From positions 1 through 12,401 of the forward strand of contig NZ_LSJY01000010.1 of assembly GCF_001556865.1 (NCBI RefSeq): a stretch of DNA of 12,401 nt, in the 5' to 3' direction. The notes under the pieces were generated by a model. The model had not been told where the DNA came from and did not search any database. It saw only the letters and a list, made by a program, of their open reading frames with translations. Source of the stretch: Sphingobium sp. CCH11-B1. GTDB taxonomy: Bacteria > Pseudomonadota > Alphaproteobacteria > Sphingomonadales > Sphingomonadaceae. Positions 6,345 through 12,401 of this stretch are shown here, piece after piece. The position numbers and the translations under genes were made by a program. Numbering within the stretch: the stretch's first letter is position 1; each line of letters starts with the position of its first letter.

Positions 6345-7506
6345 AACGTCCCAGTGGCGCGCCTGGCTGGAGCGGATGGTGGGGGCGGAAGGCATGCTGG
6401 ATAAGCTGGCCGATCCCGATGATCCACAGGCCCGGGCCGAGGGGCACCGCCTGTTGTTCGCTATCCTCGCCACCGGCTATCAGACGGCCTTCGCCGACCC
6501 CGATCATCCCGATTTCGTACCCTCGGTCAGCAGCATCCTCAACACGGTCGGGGTCAATCCCGATTTCATCTATGGCGCGGCGCGGATCGACGGCAGCGGC
6601 GTCTACAGGCTGTCGGGCGCGCGGGGGGACGGGGTTTTCGTGTTCCTAGATCTGGTCGCGGGCGGCCTGGGACCGATGGAGGATCTCGGGCCTTCGGTGG
6701 GCATGATCGATCTGGATGCCTGCACGTTGGGACCGGACGGGGCGTTCGACATCATGTTGGGCGGGGAGCGGCCGGATCATGCGGGCGACTGGTTTCCGCT
6801 AGACCCGCGCGCGGTCACGATCGGCTTGCGCCATGCCTATTATGACTGGGGCGTGGGGCGCGATCTACGCATCGCGATCGAACGGGTCGACCGGCGCGTG
6901 GGCGGCGGTCCGGTGCCCGCAGCCGAGATCGTCCATCGGCTCGATCGCCTGTCAGCGTTCGTCGAACGCTATGCCGCATTCGCCCTGGGTTATGGCCAGC
7001 GGCAGCGGGCGCAGGGCTTCGTCAACAGGCTGGAATATGATGACTGGGCCGGTCGCGGCGGCGTGGCCGGGCAGCATTATTATCAGGGCATCTTCCGGCT
7101 GGAGCCGGGGGAGGCGATGATCATCGACACGGCGGTGCCCGATCAGGTGCGTTACTGGAACGTGCAGCTCAACGATCCGCTGTGGAACACGATCGACTGG
7201 ATGAACCATCAGAGCAGCCTTAACGCGGCGCAGGCGCGTTTGGACGGCGATGGCCGCTTCCGGGCCGTCATCGCACTGGACGATCCGGGCGTGCCCAACT
7301 GGCTTGATCCGGCCGGACGCAACGAAGGATCGCTGATGCTGCGCTGGACCGGCGCGAGTTCCGGGCCGGAGCCGACGCTCAGGATCGTGCCGGCTGCGGA
7401 GCTCCGTTCGCATCTTCCCGCCGACACGCCCCATGTCACGCCGGAGCAGCGGGATGAGATGATCCGTAACCGTCGGCGCGGCGCGCAATGGCGACGGCGC
7501 TGGTGA
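6331..7506 (+). CDS. DUF1214-type protein of unknown function
   Basis: 391 residues with no signal peptide or transmembrane segment visible. The C-terminal part contains the block RYWNVQLNDPLWNTIDWMNH (274-293), then SSLN (295-298), RFRAVIALDDPGVPNWLDP (309-327) and NEGSLMLRW (331-339). I recognise this as the DUF1214 pattern seen in proteins that often accompany sulfotransferase-like and lipid or aromatic catabolic genes in sphingomonads and actinobacteria. The N-terminal half (about 1-230) is not recognised. The ATG lies inside the sulfotransferase gene, 14 bases before its stop codon ends, with only a weak GAG-type ribosome site, which points to coupled translation. The tail is arginine-rich (RNRRRGAQWRRRW, 379-391). 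Function unknown; a role in the same step as the sulfotransferase-family protein is inferred from coupling only. Confidence 0.8.
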   Translation: MPISETSQWRAWLERMVGAEGMLDKLADPDDPQARAEGHRLLFAILATGYQTAFADPDHPDFVPSVSSILNTVGVNPDFIYGAARIDGSGVYRLSGARGDGVFVFLDLVAGGLGPMEDLGPSVGMIDLDACTLGPDGAFDIMLGGERPDHAGDWFPLDPRAVTIGLRHAYYDWGVGRDLRIAIERVDRRVGGGPVPAAEIVHRLDRLSAFVERYAAFALGYGQRQRAQGFVNRLEYDDWAGRGGVAGQHYYQGIFRLEPGEAMIIDTAVPDQVRYWNVQLNDPLWNTIDWMNHQSSLNAAQARLDGDGRFRAVIALDDPGVPNWLDPAGRNEGSLMLRWTGASSGPEPTLRIVPAAELRSHLPADTPHVTPEQRDEMIRNRRRGAQWRRRW

Positions 7507-7616
7507 GGGGATCAACCCCATCCGGGGAAAGGTTGGCCACGCCGTAATCACCCTTATGGCAGCTTCAGCGTGGCATTGTGACCCCGCCGACGGCCGTTTT
7601 GGAACAGGATATGCGG
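7507..7616 (+). other. Intergenic gap between DUF1214-type gene and SDR gene
   Basis: 110 bp with a short GGGG/CCCC hairpin right after the stop (7507-7519) and a 7-bp inverted repeat GCCACGC/GCGTGGC (7536-7542 and 7568-7574). Neither has a T-run, so no terminator is called. The SDR gene may be co-transcribed with the two genes before it. GTG 7578 is an in-frame upstream start that was not chosen. Confidence 0.4.
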
Positions 7617-8366
7617 ATGGACTTTGCAGGCAAGGTCGTACTGGTCACCGGCGCCGGGTCGGGCCTGGGCCGCGCGGCGAGCCTCGCCTTCGCGCGGGAA
7701 GGCGCGGCACTGTGCCTTGTCGGGCGCAGCCGAGCCAAGCTGGAAGAGACCGGGCGGTTGATCCGCGACGCGGGTGGCCGGTGTGTGGAGCTGGCTTGCG
7801 ATCTTGGTGAGCCGCGTGGCTGTAGGGAGGCTATCGAAGGGGCGATGACGGCATTCGGCCGGCTGGACGTGCTGTGCAATATCGCCGCCGATGTCATGTT
7901 TCACCGGCTGGCGGACATCAAGGAGGAGGAATGGAACCGGACCATTGCCTCCAACCTGTCCGGCCCCTTCTTTCTCATGCAGGCGGCCATGCCGCACCTG
8001 ATCGAGAGCAGCGGGAATATCATCTGCGTGGCCTCCACCGCCGGTTTCATGGGGCAGGCCTATCTGGCGCCGTATACCGCCTCCAAATTCGGACTGGTCG
8101 GTTTGACGTTGTCGCTCGCGATGGAGATGATGGACAGTCCCGTGCGGATCAACATCCTCTCGCCTGGCCCGATGCGGACGGAAATGACACAGGGCATGTC
8201 CTTCCCCGGTTTCGCCGATCCCCGTCTCCTCGCGCGCTACACCGGCATGCGGCCGCCCTGTCCGCCCGAGGATGTGGCCGAGCCGCTTCTGTTCCTGGCT
8301 TCCGATCGGGCGCGTCATGTGCATGGCGCCTGCTGGGCGGTCGACGGCGGCATTACCGCCGGTTAG
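7617..8366 (+). CDS. Short-chain dehydrogenase/reductase (SDR) family oxidoreductase
   Basis: Classical SDR of 249 residues, the usual length, catalysing NAD(P)-dependent alcohol/ketone interconversion on an unknown substrate. The nucleotide-binding motif is TGAGSGLG (11-18). Arg37 after the second strand hints at NADP, which is weak inference. The acidic CDL is at 61-63. The catalytic tetrad is Asn113, Ser140, Tyr153 and Lys157 in the YTASK motif. SPGPMRTEM (182-190) and the WAVDGGITAG C-terminus are typical. The usual NNAG reads NIAA at 88-91. The start at 7617 has AGGA seven bases upstream; ATG 7611 and GTG 7578 are alternatives adding 2 or 13 residues. It ends 9 bp before the convergent aldehyde dehydrogenase gene. 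Confidence 0.92.
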   Translation: MDFAGKVVLVTGAGSGLGRAASLAFAREGAALCLVGRSRAKLEETGRLIRDAGGRCVELACDLGEPRGCREAIEGAMTAFGRLDVLCNIAADVMFHRLADIKEEEWNRTIASNLSGPFFLMQAAMPHLIESSGNIICVASTAGFMGQAYLAPYTASKFGLVGLTLSLAMEMMDSPVRINILSPGPMRTEMTQGMSFPGFADPRLLARYTGMRPPCPPEDVAEPLLFLASDRARHVHGACWAVDGGITAG

Positions 8367-8375
8367 GCAGCGGCT

Positions 8376-9866
8376 CTATCCGCCGATAGGATAGAAGACC
8401 GACTTCTGATTTTGATATTCGTGCAGCCAGTCGGGACCATATTCCCGGCCCACGCCCGAGCGTTTGTAGCCGCCGATGGGCGCATAGGTCATGCGCCCGG
8501 TGCCGCCATTGAGCATGATGCTGCCCGCACGGATCTGCATCGCCATCTCATAGCCTTTGGCAGCGTCTGCGGTTTCGATGCCACCATTCAGGCCATAGCG
8601 GCTGTCGTTGGCGATGCGGATCGCCTCTTCGTCGGTATCGAAGCCGATGACGCAGCCGACCGGACCGAACACCTCTTCCTGGGCGATCGTCATCTTGTTG
8701 TCGACATCGTCGAAGATCGTGATGTCGGTGAAGAAGCCTTTGTCGAGACCGGCCGGACGCCCGCCGCCATGCACGATCCGCGCGCCTTCGTCGCGGCCGA
8801 TGGCGATCAGTCTTTCGACCTTTTCCCGCTGGGATTCGCGGATCAGCGGCCCCATCGCCACGGTGGGATCGGCGGGATTGCCGATTTTGAACTGGCTGGC
8901 GATGGCGCAGGCGGTTTCGACGAACGCTTTCCTGATGCTGTTATGGACGACGAGGCGCGTGAGCAGGGCGCAGCCCTGGCCCGCATTGACCGACAGCACG
9001 GCAACCGCCATGCCCGCGGCGCGGGCGACGTCGGCATCCTGGCGGACGATCAGCGCGGACTTTCCACCGAGTTCCAGATGCACGCGCTTCAACGTGGGGG
9101 CGGCCTGCGCCATGATAGCGGCGCCTACGCCTTCGGATCCGGTGAAGGTGACGAGGTCGACGCGCGGATCGCAGGTCAGGGTCGTGCCAACCTCCGGTCC
9201 GCCGGTAACGATGTTCAGCACGCCTTTGGGCAGGCCGATCTCTTCGGCGATCTCCCCGAACAGCAGCGCGGAAAAGGGTGTGAAGGGCGACGGCTTCAGC
9301 ACCATCGTATTGCCGGCCAGCAGCGCGGGAACGATCTTCGCCAGATTGATGAGAAAGGGGAAATTATAGCCGGTGATGGCCGCGACGACGCCCACCGGTT
9401 CGCGCACCACGGTCGTCCCGCCTATTTTCTTTGGCCCGTCGGGATTGAAGGGATCGGGGGTGATGTCGATAGGCAGGCGAACGCTGTCGTCGCGCGTCGA
9501 ATGTTCGACCGCGGCCAGCAGATGGTCGAGCGGATTGGCGACCTGCATGCCTTGGGTGATGCCCTGTGAACAGCCGACTTCCGCGACGATCAGTGCCGCG
9601 ATCTGCTGCCTGCGCGCATCCAGTGCGGCATGCATCCGGCGCAGACAGGTCGCGCGTTCGGACATGACCATGCGTGGCCAGATGCCTGTGTCGAACGCAT
9701 CGCGCGCGGCTGCGATCGCAGCGTCCACGGCGGCGGCGTTACCCACCGGCGCGTGACCGATCACCGCTTCGGTGGCGGGATTGATGATGGCGTCGCGTTC
9801 GCTCCCGCCATCGACCCAGGCGCCATCGATATAAAGCTTGTCGAACGTCGTGAACGGCACGGTCAT
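8376..9866 (-). CDS. NAD(P)-dependent aldehyde dehydrogenase
   Basis: 496-residue aldehyde dehydrogenase superfamily enzyme that oxidises an aldehyde to the carboxylic acid. Landmarks in order are ITGYNFP at 164-170 (the TPWNFP position, with Asn168 kept), MVLKPSP at 188-194 (Lys191), FTGSEGVG at 241-248, ELGGK at 265-269 with general base Glu265, GQGC with catalytic Cys299, and EEVFGP at 397-402. Full length and all catalytic residues are present. Its ATG overlaps the stop of the GMC gene as ATGA, so it is translated with that enzyme and probably receives its aldehyde product. AGGA nine bases before the ATG lies inside the GMC gene. Substrate is not readable from sequence. Confidence 0.95.
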   Translation of the reverse strand: MTVPFTTFDKLYIDGAWVDGGSERDAIINPATEAVIGHAPVGNAAAVDAAIAAARDAFDTGIWPRMVMSERATCLRRMHAALDARRQQIAALIVAEVGCSQGITQGMQVANPLDHLLAAVEHSTRDDSVRLPIDITPDPFNPDGPKKIGGTTVVREPVGVVAAITGYNFPFLINLAKIVPALLAGNTMVLKPSPFTPFSALLFGEIAEEIGLPKGVLNIVTGGPEVGTTLTCDPRVDLVTFTGSEGVGAAIMAQAAPTLKRVHLELGGKSALIVRQDADVARAAGMAVAVLSVNAGQGCALLTRLVVHNSIRKAFVETACAIASQFKIGNPADPTVAMGPLIRESQREKVERLIAIGRDEGARIVHGGGRPAGLDKGFFTDITIFDDVDNKMTIAQEEVFGPVGCVIGFDTDEEAIRIANDSRYGLNGGIETADAAKGYEMAMQIRAGSIMLNGGTGRMTYAPIGGYKRSGVGREYGPDWLHEYQNQKSVFYPIGG

Positions 9867-11485
9867 TGCATGGTTTCCTGTCTGGGCCGCAGGATCATGT
9901 CCGCGGCGTTGAGCGCGATGGCCATGGCCGGCGCATTGGTGTTGCCCGATACGATCGTCGGCATGATGGAGGTATCGACGACGCGCAGGCCGGTGACGCC
10001 GCGCACGCGAAGCTGGGGGTCGACGACGGAGGTTTCATCCGCGCCCATGCGGCATGTCCCGCAAATGTGAAAGGATGTGCCGCCAAGGGCCATCGCGTTG
10101 GCAAGAATGTCCTCGTCCGCCTCTATGTCGACGGTCTTGCCTGTTTCCTCGACGATCCAGTCCTTGAGCGCGGGCTGTTGCGCCAGGCGACGGAGCCAGC
10201 GAAACAGTGCAACGAAATGGCTCCTGTCGGCATCGGTCGCCAGATGATTGGCGTCGATGACCGGCGGGACGTCCGGATCGGCCGAACTTATCCTGACATG
10301 GCCCTGGCTGTCGGGCCGCATATAATAAGCAATGACGGTCATGCCGGGATAGGGGTCGAGCGCCACCGCGCCCCTGTCGTCCGTGTGGAAGGAGTAGAGG
10401 CCCATGCCGACCTGCGCGTCGGGCCGGTCGAGCGTGGCATCGGTCTTGACGAAGCCGCCCACTTCATGCGCTGCATGGGTCAGCGGCCCTGTCGACCCGA
10501 AGGCATAGCGCAAAGCTGACAGGATAAGGCCGACACCGGACAGTTTCTGGTTCAGGCTGTTCCCCCGGACCCTGTAGTTGAAACCCAAATAGCGATGTTC
10601 GCGAAGGTTGGCGCCGACACCCGGCGCATCAACGACGATCGGGATGCCAAGCGATTCGAGCGAGGCGCGGGGACCGATGCCCGACAATTGCAGCAGCTTG
10701 GGGCTCTGCACCGCGCCTGCGGAAAGAATGATCTCCCGCCGGGCGGCGACCTCCTGCACGCCATCCTTGTTGCGCAGCAGGATACCGCCCGCTCGCTGTC
10801 CGTCGAACAGGATACGCAGGGCGTCAGTCTGCGGCAAAACATCCAGATTCGGGCGGCCGCGCACGGGCTTCAGAAAGGCGCGGGAGGCGGAGAAGCGCTT
10901 GCCGCGATAGGTGGATGTCGGCTGATAGCCCATGCCGCCCTGGGTCACGGCCGGCATGTCGTTCATGTCGTCCACCCGTTGCGTGCCGGCCTGCTCGGCG
11001 GCTGTCAGGAAGGCTTCGCACAGCGGGTCGCCGGAAGGGTGGACGCTGACCTTGAGGGGGCCGCCGGCACCGCGCCAAGCCTTGGCGCCCAGCGCATGGT
11101 CCTCCAGAGAGACGAAATATCGGCCTATATTCTGCCAGCCCCAGCCTGTGCAGCCTGCCGCTTCCCAGCCATCATAATCGGCCGGAGCGCCCCGCACATA
11201 GACCATGCCGTTGACCGAACTGGACCCGCCAACCGCGCGGCCCTTCAGCCATATTTCCTGGGGTGCGTTGCCGCCGGGCGATACGGCGTAATCCCACACG
11301 TGGGGATTGCCCGGCGCCAGCAGTTTGCCGATACCGCGCGGCATGGCGATCAACGGACTGCTGTCGTCCGGTCCCGCCTCCACCAGCAGTACCTTGACGG
11401 TCGGGTCTGCCGACAGTCGATTGGCCAGCACGCAGCCGGAAGACCCCGCCCCGACGATGATATAGTCATAACAATCAGCTGACAT
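9863..11485 (-). CDS. GMC-family FAD-dependent alcohol dehydrogenase (choline dehydrogenase-like)
   Basis: 540-residue glucose-methanol-choline oxidoreductase that oxidises a primary alcohol through FAD. The FAD-binding YDYIIVGAGSSG lies at 6-17 with LLVEAG ending at 38. GMC signature 1 is around GRAVGGSSSVNGMVYVRG (82-99), and signature 2 is GAVQSPKLLQLSGIG (257-271). The C-terminal catalytic region has His473 in SFHICGTCRMG and the SGNTNAPA motif at 513-520. No signal peptide is visible. The start at 11483-11485 puts the Rossmann strand at the usual distance and has a purine-rich GGAAAAGAG just upstream; ATG 11506 would add seven residues, and longer forms run into the SMP-30 gene. It is coupled to the aldehyde dehydrogenase by ATGA. 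The closest named families include choline and polyethylene glycol dehydrogenases, but specificity cannot be assigned. Confidence 0.94.
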   Translation of the reverse strand: MSADCYDYIIVGAGSSGCVLANRLSADPTVKVLLVEAGPDDSSPLIAMPRGIGKLLAPGNPHVWDYAVSPGGNAPQEIWLKGRAVGGSSSVNGMVYVRGAPADYDGWEAAGCTGWGWQNIGRYFVSLEDHALGAKAWRGAGGPLKVSVHPSGDPLCEAFLTAAEQAGTQRVDDMNDMPAVTQGGMGYQPTSTYRGKRFSASRAFLKPVRGRPNLDVLPQTDALRILFDGQRAGGILLRNKDGVQEVAARREIILSAGAVQSPKLLQLSGIGPRASLESLGIPIVVDAPGVGANLREHRYLGFNYRVRGNSLNQKLSGVGLILSALRYAFGSTGPLTHAAHEVGGFVKTDATLDRPDAQVGMGLYSFHTDDRGAVALDPYPGMTVIAYYMRPDSQGHVRISSADPDVPPVIDANHLATDADRSHFVALFRWLRRLAQQPALKDWIVEETGKTVDIEADEDILANAMALGGTSFHICGTCRMGADETSVVDPQLRVRGVTGLRVVDTSIMPTIVSGNTNAPAMAIALNAADMILRPRQETMQ

Positions 11486-11579
11486 GGTCGCTCTTTTCCG
11501 GGGCATGGCGCGAGAGAACAACAATGGCTGCCTTGCTTGACCTGTCGGCGGGCAGGGCGGCGCTGTTGACGATGAGAGC
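11486..11579 (-). other. Gap between SMP-30-family and GMC genes
   Basis: 94 bp with no gene and no clear terminator or promoter. The GMC ribosome binding region (purine-rich GGAAAAGAG on the minus strand, about 11491-11499) is the only functional element seen. Co-transcription of the two flanking genes is therefore plausible. Confidence 0.4.
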
Positions 11580-12401
11580 TCAGCCGAATGCGAGGGGCAG
11601 GCCGGGGACGTCCCAGTCGATACATATGACCTTGCCGGAACCGCCCAGCGTGACGAAGGCCACCCGCCCGTCCTTGCCGCCAAAGCAGATATTGGTCGTG
11701 AGGAAATCGCCCGTTTCGATCTGCTGAGGCGTTCCGCCCTCGGGTGGAAAGATCAATATGGCGCCTTGGCCGGGCGAGGCGCAACAGATGCGTCCGGCGC
11801 TATCGACAGCCAGGCTGTCGAGAAATTGACCAGGCCCGGCCCGACCGACGATGCTGTGCCCGTCCGGGGTCAGCGACGCCGTCGTGTCGATTATACCAGG
11901 CGCTGACAATCGATAGCGCAGCAGATGCGCTTCATAGGTGAGGGCGACGTAGAGGGTGCGTCCATCTGGCGATAGGCCGACGCCATTCGCCCCATCCAAT
12001 GGTCCGGCGACCAGTCGGATGTCCGACCCGTCGGCCTTGGCATAATAAAGGCCACCCCGCATTCGCGCCGCGCCGCGATCCCTGCCGAAATCGGTGAACC
12101 AAAATCCCCCCGTTTCGTCAAAGACGAGGTCGTTCGGTCCCCAGAAGGGAGTAGCTTCGGTGGATGCGTATAAGGTTTCGAAAGTGCCGGTGACGGGATC
12201 TACGACTTGAATAGTGCCGGGTGGCGTATCAAGAGGCGCCTCGATCGGCAGGAGGTCGCCGTTCGGCAGGATCATCTTTTCGAAACCGCCATTGTTGCAG
12301 ACATAAATCCGCCCGTCGGGACCGATCGCCGCGCCATTGGGACCGCCGCCCAGATCGGCGAGGGTGGTGCGCGCACCGTCCGGGCCAAGGCGGGACAGGC
12401 G
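11580..12401 (-). CDS. SMP-30/gluconolactonase-family protein (5' end cut by window edge)
   Basis: Six-bladed beta-propeller hydrolase of the SMP-30/gluconolactonase/LRE family. The frame is open to base 12401, so 273 residues are seen and perhaps 20-35 are missing. Visible are GGGPNGAAIGPDGRIYVCNN (18-37), FWGPNDLVFDETGGFWFTDFG (86-106), GANGVGLSPDGRTLY (137-151) and DSLAVDSAGRI (195-205). Asn139 and Asp195 match the positions of two metal ligands known in the family. Members hydrolyse lactones with a divalent metal. The gene lies upstream of the GMC and aldehyde dehydrogenase genes on the same strand with a 94-bp gap, so a shared operon is likely. Met43 (12273-12275) is not the start, because strong family sequence continues upstream of it. 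Confidence 0.9.
   Translation of the reverse strand, partial: RLSRLGPDGARTTLADLGGGPNGAAIGPDGRIYVCNNGGFEKMILPNGDLLPIEAPLDTPPGTIQVVDPVTGTFETLYASTEATPFWGPNDLVFDETGGFWFTDFGRDRGAARMRGGLYYAKADGSDIRLVAGPLDGANGVGLSPDGRTLYVALTYEAHLLRYRLSAPGIIDTTASLTPDGHSIVGRAGPGQFLDSLAVDSAGRICCASPGQGAILIFPPEGGTPQQIETGDFLTTNICFGGKDGRVAFVTLGGSGKVICIDWDVPGLPLAFG

Noticed and set aside
5247..6473. Long 408-residue minus-strand open frame opposite the sulfotransferase-family gene
   Set aside because: It is a GC-rich antisense shadow. Its composition is Arg/His/Gly-rich with no recognisable motif, while the plus strand carries clear family motifs and a ribosome site.
7578..7616. GTG start for the SDR protein
   Set aside because: The extra 13 residues are not family-like. 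AGGA lies at good spacing before ATG 7617, which puts the Rossmann motif at the standard distance.
8376..8394. CTATCC/GGATAG 6-bp inverted repeat as a bidirectional terminator between SDR and aldehyde dehydrogenase genes
   Set aside because: The stem is short, lies within the aldehyde dehydrogenase coding end and has no T-run on either strand.
8412..9569. 385-residue plus-strand open frame opposite the aldehyde dehydrogenase gene
   Set aside because: Antisense shadow of a gene with all catalytic residues in place.
10595..11482. 295-residue plus-strand open frame opposite the GMC gene
   Set aside because: Antisense shadow without recognisable motif or ribosome site.
11486..11683. N-terminal extension of the GMC protein to 606 residues
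   Set aside because: It would overlap the SMP-30 gene by about 100 bases. GMC proteins begin just before the FAD strand, as with the ATG at 11485.

Overview
The window looks like chromosomal DNA from a high-GC alphaproteobacterium, most likely a sphingomonad (Sphingobium, Sphingomonas or Novosphingobium type). This is inferred from the fused CysNC, the gene families present, and an intergenic inverted repeat whose translation gives the string PAFAGMT, which I associate with repeats in sphingomonad genomes. No RNA gene or CRISPR array was seen.

Region 1 (1-3735, minus strand) is a sulfate activation operon read right to left: cysD, cysNC, then cysQ, which runs off the left edge. CysD and the CysN half make adenosine 5'-phosphosulfate (APS). 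The fused CysC half phosphorylates it to PAPS. CysQ removes the PAP left after sulfur transfer. cysNC and cysQ overlap as ATGA. cysD and cysNC are separated by 143 bp carrying a REP-like inverted repeat that reaches the cysNC ribosome binding site.

Region 2 (3736-4168) holds no intact gene. It contains the 5' remnant of an IS481-family insertion sequence whose transposase is broken by two frameshifts, then an AT-rich stretch with a near-consensus promoter.

Region 3 (4169-8366, plus strand) holds an AraC/XylS-type regulator, a Sulfotransferase_3-family protein overlapping a DUF1214-type protein of unknown function, and a short-chain dehydrogenase/reductase.

Region 4 (8376-12401, minus strand) converges on region 3 with a 9-bp gap. 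It holds an SMP-30/gluconolactonase-family gene (cut by the right edge), a GMC flavoprotein alcohol dehydrogenase and an aldehyde dehydrogenase. The last two overlap as ATGA.

Region 4 reads as alcohol to aldehyde to acid oxidation, with a possible lactonase. Region 3 adds a ketoreductase/alcohol dehydrogenase and two proteins of unclear role, probably controlled by the AraC protein. The substrate cannot be told from sequence. The most interesting possibility is that the sulfotransferase-family protein next to a complete PAPS supply and PAP recycling operon marks a sulfation locus. However, the two are divergent and separated by an IS fossil, so the neighbourhood may be accidental.
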